The notes: generated by a model not told the origin, from the sequence alone. A stretch of 64,000 nt of DNA from Poriferisphaera corsica (GCF_007747445.1 NZ_CP036425.1:3332175-3396174), one strand, 5' to 3'; counted from the stretch's first letter, positions 53,442 through 63,393 are shown. Translations and numbers: made by a program.

Positions 53442-55240
53442 GAAAACACAAACCCTACAACCCATCACTCCTCACACGCCTACCCGCACTCGCACTCATC
53501 ATCGGCATCATCGCCACACTCACACTTCACCTCGGCGCAGCGCTCTACTACTTCGACAGCCCACTCGGCTTCGTCGACCCCGCACTCCTCAACTCCGTCA
53601 ACGGCCCCGTCCGCATCAAACGCGCATCCTTCGACAAACTCATCGACGACTACACCGCTGGCGGTCAATCCAACAACCCCGGCCTAAACGACGCGCCAAC
53701 CGACCTCTCCTCGCAAGGCCAAGAACTCCTCGACAACGCGCAAATCAAAATCAACGAAACCATCGAACAGCTCGACATGCAGCTCCGCACCCCCGACGAT
53801 GACAACCTCCGCATCGACGAGCAACCCATCGAACTACCCACCTTCGAACTTCCTAATGATGTATTAGAAATCAACGATCAACTCATCGCCGATGCTGGCT
53901 TCACCGATATCGAAGACACCCAATTCGGCGCCGAAGATATCAATACACAATCCTCGCAGTCATACGCACAATCCATGCTCTCCTCCATCTCCGGCGACGG
54001 CGCACTTGGCATCGGGCCCGGCAACGGCGGCATCGGCGACAACACCGGTTACAAACGTATCGGCCCTGCAAAACAAGTCACCGCCGAACGCAACACCGCC
54101 ATTGATTCCGTCGCAGACTCATTCTCCGATCGCTCCTCAAACGCAACCGACATCCCCATCGATATGCTCATCGAAGCTCCCTTCGAGATCGACGACCCCA
54201 ACGAACTCGCCATCTTCCAAAACGCCAAAGCGCTCGACACCGACTTCGATTACCTCCTCACCCGCTACGATGGCAAAAACGAAAAATCATACTTCCAAGT
54301 CGAAGTCTCAGCTCTTCGCACACTCAAAAAACTCCCCACGATGAAGAAAGACCTCGTCTTCCTCGTCGACACCTCATCCTCAATAGACCAAGAATGGGTC
54401 AACCAGGTCATGCGTGGCATCAAGCCCTCACTCCGCATGATGAACCCCGGCGACCGCTTCAATATCGTTCTCTTCAACGAACGCATCCGCTTCTTCTCAC
54501 GTACCGGCACAGTCGACGCCACGCCCCAAAACATCGAACGTGCAGAAAAATTCCTCTGGAAAACCGAATCCAAAGGCGCAACCGATGTCAACGCAGCGCT
54601 CAGCCAAATGCTCGCCCGTGACACCGAACCCGACCGCGTCTATAACATCGTCCTCGTCTCCGATGGCATGCCAACCCGAGGTGTCATGGACACCCGCAAA
54701 CTCATCAACCTCATCACCAAGGACAATGACCTCAACGCATCTATCTACTGCATAGGCATTGGCAACAAACAAAACCGCGAACTGCTCAACTTCCTCGCCT
54801 ATCGCAACAAAGGCTACTGCCTCTTCGTCGAGCAACGCGGCCTCACCATGGACACCGTACTCGACCTCACCTCACGCCTCCGCTTCCCCATCATCAAAGA
54901 CCTCAAAGTCAACGTTGCCGGCAAGTCCGTCTCCGAAGTCTACCCCATCAACCTCGCAAACATCCATCAAAACGAGCGATTCTCAATCCTTGGCCGCTTC
55001 GCCAAACCAGACAACTTCACCATCCAAGTCCTCGGCTACAACAACGGCCAACCCGTTGATTTCACACTCAACCGCGACCTCCGCAACGCTCGCTATGGCG
55101 AAGGACAAATCGCCTACGACTGGGCCTTCTGGAAGCTCCACCATCTCTACTCTGAAATCCTCCGCCAAGGCATGACCAACGACCTCAAACTCCAGATCAA
55201 CAAACTCCGCAACCGCTTCAAAATGAAGACTGTCTACTAG
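53438..55240 (+). CDS. VWA protein with TonB-like N-terminal helix
   Basis: 600 residues. The first part has a transmembrane helix (about 12-38, LPALALIIGIIATLTLHLGAALYYF) containing a His with Thr four before it (TLTLH), a pattern like the SxxxH of TonB's membrane helix; then an acidic, Pro- and Gly-rich linker (about 60-230), and a VWA domain (about 285-500) with MIDAS DTSSS, ATDVNAAL and SDGMP. The C-terminal 90 residues are helical. By place in exbB-exbD-TPR-VWA it is probably the TonB-like energy partner. No TonB C-terminal domain is seen. Confidence 0.78.
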   Translation: MRKHKPYNPSLLTRLPALALIIGIIATLTLHLGAALYYFDSPLGFVDPALLNSVNGPVRIKRASFDKLIDDYTAGGQSNNPGLNDAPTDLSSQGQELLDNAQIKINETIEQLDMQLRTPDDDNLRIDEQPIELPTFELPNDVLEINDQLIADAGFTDIEDTQFGAEDINTQSSQSYAQSMLSSISGDGALGIGPGNGGIGDNTGYKRIGPAKQVTAERNTAIDSVADSFSDRSSNATDIPIDMLIEAPFEIDDPNELAIFQNAKALDTDFDYLLTRYDGKNEKSYFQVEVSALRTLKKLPTMKKDLVFLVDTSSSIDQEWVNQVMRGIKPSLRMMNPGDRFNIVLFNERIRFFSRTGTVDATPQNIERAEKFLWKTESKGATDVNAALSQMLARDTEPDRVYNIVLVSDGMPTRGVMDTRKLINLITKDNDLNASIYCIGIGNKQNRELLNFLAYRNKGYCLFVEQRGLTMDTVLDLTSRLRFPIIKDLKVNVAGKSVSEVYPINLANIHQNERFSILGRFAKPDNFTIQVLGYNNGQPVDFTLNRDLRNARYGEGQIAYDWAFWKLHHLYSEILRQGMTNDLKLQINKLRNRFKMKTVY

Positions 55241-55320
55241 TTTCCACCCCTCCAAAAAGGCAATCATTAATAGGCTGCTAACATCGATGACTATTTATCG
55301 ATTAGATGCTATCTATTTGC

Positions 55321-55339
55321 TTATCAACACAACAGGCTA
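55321..55339 (+). promoter_or_regulatory. Shared 19-base upstream element (copy 1)
   Basis: TTATCAACACAACAGGCTA lies 146 bases before the start of the first large repeat protein. The identical sequence occurs 156 bases before the second, while flanking bases differ. It is a candidate promoter or regulator site. Confidence 0.5.
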
Positions 55340-55485
55340 CCCCGTCAAAAAAGCATTAACATTTCTGCTTTATGATCTACAATTCAAGTTCGCCTATATT
55401 AACTTTGAGCCAATTTACTTCGACGCATAGAACATGATTCTGCTGACGGGGCAGATATAAACTTTCATTTCAAAGGAGTCTCACT

Positions 55486-58400
55486 GTGATTAAATCACGG
55501 CATTTTAACATGCAAACTTTGCTCACTGCATTCTGTACCTTAGCCCTAACACAAGGCGCGTACGCAGGGTTTAAAACAACCAACAACATTAACTGGACTT
55601 ACGACAATAGCAACGATACCCACTATCTCGATACCCCAAATGCCTACCTAACAATAGAAGGTTTAATATCTGGCAACCCCAGCCTAGCCATACCAGATAA
55701 AAACTTCTGGCTTAATAATTCATACACCAATAACACACACCTCACATACACTGGCACGACATCAATCAGCACCAGTAAAAAGAACTTTACCGCGATCAAA
55801 TACAACACTGCCGCTGACAAAAAAGCAACAAACAATATCAATGGCAAAATTGTTGTTGAATCATCAAATAGCGGCACAAAACTTATCAGTAATGAAATAG
55901 GTAACCTAGAGTTCAGCAACGCAAAAGGTAGTTGGTACGTCAATTCAACTTCTAGCAATGCGTATGGAGTCTATTCAACAAACGATGTCATCTTCAACAA
56001 CGATTATGACGCAGGCATACATGTCGCCGGTAACGGATACTACATTAATGGTATCTATTCGAACAAAGAACTGATCATGAATGGTAATTTCGATGGAACA
56101 ATCTCAATCGAAAGCCCATCTGGCGCATACAATTACGCCCTATATGGCAAGGACGGCATCACAATCGACGGCTATATAGGTAGTGGTTTCGCCGTCACAG
56201 GATACGCCGCCAACAAAGGCATGTACTCATTACAAGATATCTATATCGGTGGTCATTTCGTGGGATTTGCAGAAGTAACCTCAACGAATGGTTCAGCATA
56301 CTCAATACATGCAGGCAACGATTTCACATTAGATGCCCAATTAGCTGCTCTCATAAATACAAGAGGTTCTTCACAGGTCGTTGGGATCAGAGCAAATCGT
56401 TATCTTAAAATTAACGAGGGCATGAACGCAGAAGTCATATCTAACAGTGCAGGCAACCATACAGGCGGTCTTTATGTAGACAACGGTGATATCACCATCG
56501 GCTCTGCCGCTACCCCTGAAGGTATCCGCGGTTACATACATACAAACGTGCAAGGTAACTACGAATCCGACGAAGACTATGCCGCTCGTTTTGGTACAAC
56601 ATCATATTCCTATGGCATTAACGCGCAAGACCAAACCAGCAACAGCTTCAATGTTGGCAATATCACAATCTATGGCAATGTCTCAGGCGATATCGATGTA
56701 CGTTCCGGCGGTAAACAAGCCTATGGCATGATCGCCGACCGAAACATCCACATCGTCGGCGACCTTTCCGGTAAGCTCAACGCAAGCTCAAATAACAACG
56801 AAGCCTACGGCCTCTACGCGTTAAACGATATCACCATCGATGGCAGCCATACCGGCCAAACCACGGTCAGCGCGGCAGGCAGTAACGCTTCCGCTTTCTA
56901 TACCAAATCCGGCGACATCAATGTGCAAGGTTCGCTAGGCGGAACCATCTCAACCACCAGTGGCGGACAAGCAACACACAGCGTTTATTCCGGTTCCGAC
57001 ATCAACATCAATCAAAACCTATCTGCCAACATCACAACCACATCTCAAAGCCACAACACCAGCGGCCTATACGCATCCGACATCCTCACTATCGGCGGCG
57101 ACGTCACCGGTAATATCGTCACCACCAGCACCAACGGCCACCGCAGCCGCAGCCTCTACGGCGGCAAAGGCATCTCAATTGCTGGCAACGTCTCAGGCGA
57201 CATCACCTCCAAAGGTGGCGGCGGCGAGATGCGCGGCATCATGACCAACAACACCGGCAGCATCTCAATCGGCGGCGACCTCACCAGTGACTTCCTCATC
57301 GAATCAGGCGGCTCCGCCCACGCCCTCTCATCCGGCATCGACATCATCGTCGACGGTGAATATGGCGGCTCAATCAACACTTCCGGATCAGCCGACACAC
57401 ACGGCTTCCGCGCTGGTCAACACATCAACATTAAAAAAGGCATCACAGGCAGCATCACCGCCAACAGTGCCGGCGATAAAACCAGCGGTCTCTACACGAC
57501 CAACGGTGACATCACCATCGGCTCAACCGTCGCCAACGGCATCACCGGCAACATCTACGTCAACACCAAAAAGGAAAGTGAAACCGAAGAACAATACACC
57601 ACTCGACTAGCCAGCACGGTGAACGCCTATGGCATCAACGCCGAAGATCAAACCAGCAATAGCTTCAACGTCGGCAACGTCACAATCCACGGCCCCTTCT
57701 CCGGTAACATCGACGTCCGCACAGGCGGTAAACAAGCCTACGGCATCCGCGCCGAACGTGACATCAACATCAACGGCAACATCACAGGCACGATCAATAC
57801 CGATGCAGGCAGTGAAAAATCTTACGCAATTTCCGCTGACGGCGACCTGAATATTAATGGAAAGTACATGGGCACCATCACGTCCAAATCTGGAGCCGCT
57901 CATGCATACGGGTTCTATGCCGGCAACGAACTTCTTTTCAATCAGTCAGTACTAGGTTCAATTACGGCAACCAGCGGCACAACTAATGCATACGGCATCT
58001 ACGCTGATTCGGATCTTACAATTCAAGGCGATTTACGTTCCGAAATCACAACGCAATCTAGTGGCTACTATACAGGCGCTGTTTATAGCAAGGGCAATCT
58101 GAATATTCACGGCGAAGTCTCCGAGAATATTCAAACTACCAGCACAAATGGCGCATACGCTTATGGACTACATGGTAATCAATCACTATCAGTTCACAGT
58201 GTTATAGATGGCGAAATTATTGTTAACTCAAACACTGCAGCGAGAGGACTATCCACCTATGGTGATCTCTTGGTAAATGGTGGAATTGAAGGTGATTTAA
58301 TCATTACATCGCAAGGATCCGTTGAAGCAATTAGTGCAGGCCAGAAGCTCACCTTAGGAAGATTAAGTGGTGAAATTCATGCAGTAGGCACCCAAAGCGT

Positions 58401-59382
58401 CTACGCAATCAAAGCAGGTTATTTTGATAATCTTATTGTTGACAATGAAGTCAATGCATCTGCAAGCAACGGCCAAGCCTACGCAATCCACACCGCCTCC
58501 TCTTACAACCACAACGAAACCGTTAATATCAACTATGGCGTCGATGTTTACGGTGACATCCACCTTGGCAATCACAACGGCACCGGCTCACGCGATACAA
58601 TCAATTTCAAAGGGTATGGCCAATATAATGATGACCTGTACGGCGTCGAAACCATCAACATCAATCAAGGTTCTTTAACGAGTACAAATCATACTTGGAA
58701 ACTCAACCTAGAAAATTCGGAAACATCGACCCGCAACAAGTTTGTTGATGTGAACGTCAACCACGGCAAACTTGCTTCAAACGCCAACATGACAACACAA
58801 AACCTAACAATCGCAAACGACGGCGGTCTCTCCTTCGCACTCACCAACCCTACCGACGATATCGCCATCACTGTCACACAAAACACATCACTCGACGGCA
58901 GCCTCGCGCTTGAACTCACTCAAACCGTAACAGATTACGATCTCGGCGACTCATTCAAACTCATCAACGGCAGCAACCTCTCCGGCATCTTCGATACCAT
59001 TGAAAACGCAATGGTCACTGAAACCACCGGCTTGGCTGTACTCTACAATCACTTCAGCGGCAACGATCTCATCGCCCGCTTCTCAATCCTCGGCGATGCC
59101 AATCTCGATAACGTCGTTGACATGGCAGACGTCAATCTTGTCCAAGCAAACACTGGAGCCACTACCACCCAAACCTGGGTCAACGGCGACTTCAATGGCG
59201 ACGGGATCATCAACGATGTCGATATGAATATCGTGACTGCCAACTACGGTGTAGACGCAACCAACATCGTCTACAATCCAAACGGCGCCGCTACCGCACT
59301 TAGCGCAATCCCAGAACCTTCTTCACTCCTCCTCCTCGGCTCCGCCGGCATACTTCTCATTCGTCGTAAACAATCCGCATAG
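55486..59382 (+). CDS. Large PEP-CTERM/dockerin surface repeat protein (A)
   Basis: 1298 residues from a GTG at 55486 with AAAGGAG seven bases upstream; signal peptide 1-27. The body is dozens of beta-solenoid-like repeats with SxGxxYGIYA, DITIDG and GNVSGDI/GxITG phrases, resembling autotransporter or adhesin passengers. A segment of about 110 residues (about 318-430) recurs at about 655-765, with a conserved TSNSFNVGN core and GGKQAYG. The C-terminal part holds a dockerin-like pair (about 1201-1255, GDANLDNVVDMADV and GDFNGDGIINDVDM) and a PEP-CTERM tail (IPEPSSLLLLGSAGILLIRRKQSA). It is likely a calcium-binding, exosortase-anchored surface protein. Confidence 0.82.
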   Translation: MIKSRHFNMQTLLTAFCTLALTQGAYAGFKTTNNINWTYDNSNDTHYLDTPNAYLTIEGLISGNPSLAIPDKNFWLNNSYTNNTHLTYTGTTSISTSKKNFTAIKYNTAADKKATNNINGKIVVESSNSGTKLISNEIGNLEFSNAKGSWYVNSTSSNAYGVYSTNDVIFNNDYDAGIHVAGNGYYINGIYSNKELIMNGNFDGTISIESPSGAYNYALYGKDGITIDGYIGSGFAVTGYAANKGMYSLQDIYIGGHFVGFAEVTSTNGSAYSIHAGNDFTLDAQLAALINTRGSSQVVGIRANRYLKINEGMNAEVISNSAGNHTGGLYVDNGDITIGSAATPEGIRGYIHTNVQGNYESDEDYAARFGTTSYSYGINAQDQTSNSFNVGNITIYGNVSGDIDVRSGGKQAYGMIADRNIHIVGDLSGKLNASSNNNEAYGLYALNDITIDGSHTGQTTVSAAGSNASAFYTKSGDINVQGSLGGTISTTSGGQATHSVYSGSDININQNLSANITTTSQSHNTSGLYASDILTIGGDVTGNIVTTSTNGHRSRSLYGGKGISIAGNVSGDITSKGGGGEMRGIMTNNTGSISIGGDLTSDFLIESGGSAHALSSGIDIIVDGEYGGSINTSGSADTHGFRAGQHINIKKGITGSITANSAGDKTSGLYTTNGDITIGSTVANGITGNIYVNTKKESETEEQYTTRLASTVNAYGINAEDQTSNSFNVGNVTIHGPFSGNIDVRTGGKQAYGIRAERDININGNITGTINTDAGSEKSYAISADGDLNINGKYMGTITSKSGAAHAYGFYAGNELLFNQSVLGSITATSGTTNAYGIYADSDLTIQGDLRSEITTQSSGYYTGAVYSKGNLNIHGEVSENIQTTSTNGAYAYGLHGNQSLSVHSVIDGEIIVNSNTAARGLSTYGDLLVNGGIEGDLIITSQGSVEAISAGQKLTLGRLSGEIHAVGTQSVYAIKAGYFDNLIVDNEVNASASNGQAYAIHTASSYNHNETVNINYGVDVYGDIHLGNHNGTGSRDTINFKGYGQYNDDLYGVETININQGSLTSTNHTWKLNLENSETSTRNKFVDVNVNHGKLASNANMTTQNLTIANDGGLSFALTNPTDDIAITVTQNTSLDGSLALELTQTVTDYDLGDSFKLINGSNLSGIFDTIENAMVTETTGLAVLYNHFSGNDLIARFSILGDANLDNVVDMADVNLVQANTGATTTQTWVNGDFNGDGIINDVDMNIVTANYGVDATNIVYNPNGAATALSAIPEPSSLLLLGSAGILLIRRKQSA

Positions 59383-59409
59383 TACGCAATCTCAAAACAC
59401 AATCATCTC

Positions 59410-59440
59410 AAAGGATCAAGGCATCAGCCTTGATCCTTTT
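59410..59440 (+). terminator. Intrinsic terminator of repeat protein A
   Basis: AAGGATCAAGGC and GCCTTGATCCTT form a perfect 12-bp stem with an ATCA loop, followed by TTTT. A nearly identical structure follows repeat protein B. Confidence 0.92.
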
Positions 59441-59560
59441 AATTTATCCCTATGACTCACTTGTCACTACACCAAAAGAGCTAGGAACGTTGTACTGCGC
59501 ATCATCAATGCTCTTGTTAAGAAGTTTTACTACTTTCAACAACGAAAACATATGTCCTAA

Positions 59561-59579
59561 TTATCAACACAACAGGCTA
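59561..59579 (+). promoter_or_regulatory. Shared 19-base upstream element (copy 2)
   Basis: Exact second copy of TTATCAACACAACAGGCTA, 156 bases before the start of the second large repeat protein. Confidence 0.5.
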
Positions 59580-59735
59580 GCCTTATCATTAATTACACAA
59601 TTTCCTTTACATAGAATAATCTCAATACTTACAATCACGTCCGATAACACCTATCATTTTCGCCTTAGCACATCGCCTTACCAAGGTTTTCAAGGATATT
59701 TTTCAATACCAAATCCATAAATATGGGGCAAACAA

Positions 59736-61793
59736 ATGCATCGTAAATATCACTATTTCTGCCGTCTCGGATTAGCTGTATTGTGTTCAATGAATACGAG
59801 TACTCTGGCATTTGGCTATTTCCAAGGTTCATATGGCAATTGGACTTACACATCAGCAGATACTGGAGATAAGACAAAGGGCGTTTTCCCATACGATTCA
59901 GTCAGGGTTCATGGCCAGATAGCCAACGTATCAAATCGCGTGTTCATAGATTCAAACAGTATGTATTGGATGACCAACAGCGGCAATGGGGCTGGCAATA
60001 ATACGATTACTTGCACCGGCAATACATATCTTCAAACACAAATTAAATCAGGCCTTCCTTTCTACGCCCTAAACTTTGGCAACAATGAACATCACACCCC
60101 AAATCTCACTATAAAAACTCAATTCGGCAATAAATCCGCAGAAATGTTTCACGTCAGATTTCAACCAAATTCTGTACCAATCAAAAATCGTGAAGTGGGT
60201 TTAATACGAAATGCAGGTGGCAACATCACATTCGACCAAGACTTTATTGGTAATTATGAGTTGCTTAACTTCTTCGGTTACGCTTACAGCGTTAGAGCTT
60301 TGAAATCTAGCAACAGTGACCCGAATAATTCGGGAAACATCACAATTAACAATGATTTACTCGCCACAATCTCTACCAAAGGCTACGGCTTTAGTAAAAG
60401 TTTCTACAGCCAATCCAACTTTACTGTTGGAAACAATTTTTCTGGATCAATATTTACCGAATCTGACCATAGCAGTGCATACAGCATTCACGCCTCCGGC
60501 AACGTAGATATCGGAAATCAATTAACTAGCCAGATCACATCTGATGGCGATACAGACGCATGTGGGATTTATGCAGGCAACAACATGAGCATCGCCAATG
60601 GCATCTCGGGCACAATCAATGCGCTGGGTGGTGATAAAGCACATGGTATTTACGGTGGTAACATCAACATCAATGGAATTTTTTCGGGCACTATTAGCGC
60701 ACAATCTGGAAATAAACAAGCATATGGTGCTTATGCAAACAATAATTTTTACGCGAAAAACATCACAGGCATTATTCAAACTACTGCAAGCAATAACTCT
60801 GCTTATGGCATATACGCCAAATCATTACAAATTGACAACATTAGCGGGACAATCAAAGCCATTTCAAATAGTTCTAATGCAAATAATACTGCTTATGCCA
60901 TTCAATCATACGGTAACGACAATGATTACATCGTTCTAAATACAGGCGCAAACATCATAGGCGACATTGATCTAGGAAATGACAAAGGTACAACGCGAGG
61001 TGATATACTCCACCTCCTAGGCTCTGGATCAATGAATTATGATTTACACAACATTGAGACATTACATGTATACGATGAAAAATACTCAGATCCAGAACTA
61101 TGGACTCTTAATCTTGCAAATACTGCAACCAGTTCACGAAATTCTTTTGTACATACCGAGATTGACGGTGGCATACTTCGTGCTAATTCTAACTTTCAAA
61201 CGCAAAATTTGAGAATTATGAATGAAGGCGGGCTTTCTTTCAACCTATATGACCCTAACCAAGATATCGCTTTAAATGTAACTAAGAGTACTAGAATAGC
61301 CGGCCGCTTAATATTAGATAAGGAATTTTCTGTAAACGAATGTGCAATAAATGATCAATACACACTTGTTGATGGCGACCTCATTCAAGGAAATAATATT
61401 GATGGCATGTTCGATATTATTTATGGTACTATAATATCTGACGAACTAGGTTTGGCAGTATTATACAATCACTATGGTAATGAAGATATTATTGCAAGAG
61501 TTACTCTGTTAGGCGATGCTAATCTCGATAATGTCGTGGATATGACCGACCTTCAAATTGTCCAAACGAAAATGAGTGAACCTTACCCTGTCGCAGGTGT
61601 TTGGACAGAAGGAGATTTTAATGGTGATACCATAGTCAATGACCTAGATTTAAATATAGTTACTGCAAATATGAACTTAAATGCAAATGACTCGTATTCC
61701 GCACTAACACTCCGTGCAATCCCAGAACCATCTTCACTCTTCCTCCTCGGCTCCGCCGGCTTACTCTGCTTCCGTCGTAAACGTATCGCATAA
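59736..61793 (+). CDS. PEP-CTERM/dockerin surface repeat protein (B)
   Basis: 685 residues, signal peptide 1-28, paralogous to the 1298-residue protein: the same architecture with SGTIxA, YGIYA and GNNxSI phrases, a dockerin pair (about 591-648, GDANLDNVVDMTDL and GDFNGDTIVNDLDL) and a closely similar tail (IPEPSSLFLLGSAGLLCFRRKRIA). It is about half the length of A, lacking one of A's internally duplicated blocks. The ribosome-binding site is weak. Likely an exosortase-sorted surface protein. Confidence 0.82.
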   Translation: MHRKYHYFCRLGLAVLCSMNTSTLAFGYFQGSYGNWTYTSADTGDKTKGVFPYDSVRVHGQIANVSNRVFIDSNSMYWMTNSGNGAGNNTITCTGNTYLQTQIKSGLPFYALNFGNNEHHTPNLTIKTQFGNKSAEMFHVRFQPNSVPIKNREVGLIRNAGGNITFDQDFIGNYELLNFFGYAYSVRALKSSNSDPNNSGNITINNDLLATISTKGYGFSKSFYSQSNFTVGNNFSGSIFTESDHSSAYSIHASGNVDIGNQLTSQITSDGDTDACGIYAGNNMSIANGISGTINALGGDKAHGIYGGNININGIFSGTISAQSGNKQAYGAYANNNFYAKNITGIIQTTASNNSAYGIYAKSLQIDNISGTIKAISNSSNANNTAYAIQSYGNDNDYIVLNTGANIIGDIDLGNDKGTTRGDILHLLGSGSMNYDLHNIETLHVYDEKYSDPELWTLNLANTATSSRNSFVHTEIDGGILRANSNFQTQNLRIMNEGGLSFNLYDPNQDIALNVTKSTRIAGRLILDKEFSVNECAINDQYTLVDGDLIQGNNIDGMFDIIYGTIISDELGLAVLYNHYGNEDIIARVTLLGDANLDNVVDMTDLQIVQTKMSEPYPVAGVWTEGDFNGDTIVNDLDLNIVTANMNLNANDSYSALTLRAIPEPSSLFLLGSAGLLCFRRKRIA

Positions 61794-61819
61794 ACACAAC
61801 ACATATCACCTAACCACAC

Positions 61820-61850
61820 AAAGGATCAAGGCATTCGCCTTGGTCCTTTT
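61820..61850 (+). terminator. Intrinsic terminator of repeat protein B
   Basis: AAGGATCAAGGC and GCCTTGGTCCTT form a long stem with one G-T change relative to the first, followed by TTTTC. It is the near-copy of the terminator after protein A. Confidence 0.9.
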
Positions 61851-61935
61851 CTTTTATCCCAGCTTTCTATTTGCTCCCCTGCCCTGCCCCTGCAACAATA
61901 TTGAGTACCTCACATCGCAACAGGAGTTTTAACAC

Positions 61936-62391
61936 ATGCGCGTCGTCTTACAGCGAGTTTCCAAAGGTTCCGTTACCGTCGAAAACCAAATCGTCGGTCA
62001 AATATCCCGCGGCTACGTCATCCTTCTCGGTATCGGACACGCCGACACAAAGCAAACCGCTGACAAAATGGCGGACAAGATCATAAACCTCCGAATCTTC
62101 AATAACGACGACGGCAAGTTCGATCTCTCCCTCCTCGATATCAACGGCGAAGCGCTCGTTGTCTCGCAGTTCACCCTATTCGCCGACTGCAAGAAAGGGC
62201 GCCGGCCCAACTTCACCAATGCCGGCAAACCCGATGAAGCCTCTCCACTCTGCGACTACTTCATGGATAAACTTAAAACACTCGGCATCAAAAACGTTCA
62301 GGGCGGTATCTTCGGCGCACACATGGATGTCGACATCCACAACGACGGCCCCGTCACCATCATCCTTGACTCTGAACAATTCGGGTTTTAA
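61936..62391 (+). CDS. dtd: D-aminoacyl-tRNA deacylase
   Basis: 151 residues, the full length of Dtd. It removes D-amino acids mischarged on tRNA. Signatures: MRVVLQRVSKGSVTVENQIVGQISRG, VSQFTLFADCKKGRRPNFTNAG (the SQFTL active-site motif) and the NDGPVTIILDSE (NxGPVT) motif near the end. AGGAG precedes the ATG. It is separated from the surface-protein genes by a terminator. Confidence 0.96.
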   Translation: MRVVLQRVSKGSVTVENQIVGQISRGYVILLGIGHADTKQTADKMADKIINLRIFNNDDGKFDLSLLDINGEALVVSQFTLFADCKKGRRPNFTNAGKPDEASPLCDYFMDKLKTLGIKNVQGGIFGAHMDVDIHNDGPVTIILDSEQFGF

Positions 62392-62416
62392 GCAATCCAC
62401 CACCTTCCATAACAAT

Positions 62417-62448
62417 AAAAAAACGGTGCATAATCGCACCGTTTTTTT
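62417..62448. terminator. Bidirectional intrinsic terminator
   Basis: ACGGTGC and GCACCGT stem with an A-run before and a T-run after, between the convergent dtd and PEP-CTERM genes. It can serve both strands. Confidence 0.92.
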
Positions 62449-62472
62449 ATTGAAACTTCACATTGAAGTATT

Positions 62473-63204
62473 TTAGACACGGCGTTGAACAAGCAATAAC
62501 GAACCAACGCAAAGTAAAACAGAAAACAACGCAGGTTCCGGTACAATCATAAAGTCTGGCGATGTCTGAAATACAACATGATCAATCATCATCGACCCTG
62601 TTCCTGAGATCATTGAACCTGAGCCATCACCGATCACCAGGGTATTACTGAACGTCGTAGGATACGCATCCCCATGATATAAAACCGTCGAACCATCTAA
62701 TCGATACGTCACCAATCCATCCTTCAACAACAGTTCGTACTGATGATATTCTGTCGTATCAACCGCAATAAGCTGCGTTTCAAGATTCCCTGTGGGCGTA
62801 TGATATTTTGTAATTTCAATCGTATGATTGTCAATCAACCCAAGCCCAGCAAAATGCGCACCATCATAAAAATACATACTCCATTCCGTCGCCAACGGCG
62901 CGAGTTTTGCGGTCACACTTAAATAATTACCATCACTACTCGGAGCCAAATTCCAAGGTACAGCAAAACTAGGATGGTTATATTTACCAAACCATATTCC
63001 TTCAGCCGGCGCTGTCGTTAATGTAAGTTCGCCACCACTTACGCTCCCACTTGTACTACTAAATTCAACATATGAAAACGGATCCGTATGATTGTTCGGC
63101 ATCACCGATGCGTCATAATCAATGTATATCGCATTCACAGGCGTAGCACTACAACATAAAACCAATGCAAAGCAATGGTACAACACATATCTGATATGTC
63201 TCAT
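62473..63204 (-). CDS. PEP-CTERM protein
   Basis: 243 residues with a signal peptide (about 1-25) and a PEP-CTERM-like tail (VPEPALFSVLLCVGSLLLVQRRV). The body is beta-rich with a LamG/jelly-roll look (SYVEFSSTSGSVSGGELTLTT, WSMYFYDGAHFAGLGLIDNHTIEITK, YHQYELLLKDGLVTYRLDGSTVLYHGDAY), without catalytic residues. AGGAGGAG precedes the ATG. The tail's basic end is QRRV rather than the LRRRK seen elsewhere, so sorting may still occur. Confidence 0.78.
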   Translation of the reverse strand: MRHIRYVLYHCFALVLCCSATPVNAIYIDYDASVMPNNHTDPFSYVEFSSTSGSVSGGELTLTTAPAEGIWFGKYNHPSFAVPWNLAPSSDGNYLSVTAKLAPLATEWSMYFYDGAHFAGLGLIDNHTIEITKYHTPTGNLETQLIAVDTTEYHQYELLLKDGLVTYRLDGSTVLYHGDAYPTTFSNTLVIGDGSGSMISGTGSMMIDHVVFQTSPDFMIVPEPALFSVLLCVGSLLLVQRRV

Positions 63205-63393
63205 AATCTCCTCCTATCGAGATAATGACATGAATATTCGCACGCATTCTAACGTGAACATTAAACACTCATAACAGGAGATACCCGCGATAACAATCGG
63301 GGTTACAGTCGAGAATGCGCATAAAAAATTGGCAGTATCTGTTGTGATGCTGCCAATGAAATAATTCTATTTAATGTTGAGCAATGAAGACAA

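Larger units (their letters stand above)
59383..59735 (+). other. Intergenic with terminator and shared element
   Basis: About 350 bases between the two large repeat proteins; holds the terminator of the first gene and the shared 19-base element. No ORF of interest. Confidence 0.45.

Noticed and set aside
51960-53802. Long ORFs in other frames of the TPR and VWA genes
   Set aside because: These are out-of-frame readings of C-rich coding DNA (Ser/Thr/Pro/His-rich or Gly/Val/Glu-rich), with no start signals and no family look.
7510-55300. Recurring GATTAG hexamer after several genes
   Set aside because: The count is in line with chance for this length and composition, and positions relative to genes vary.
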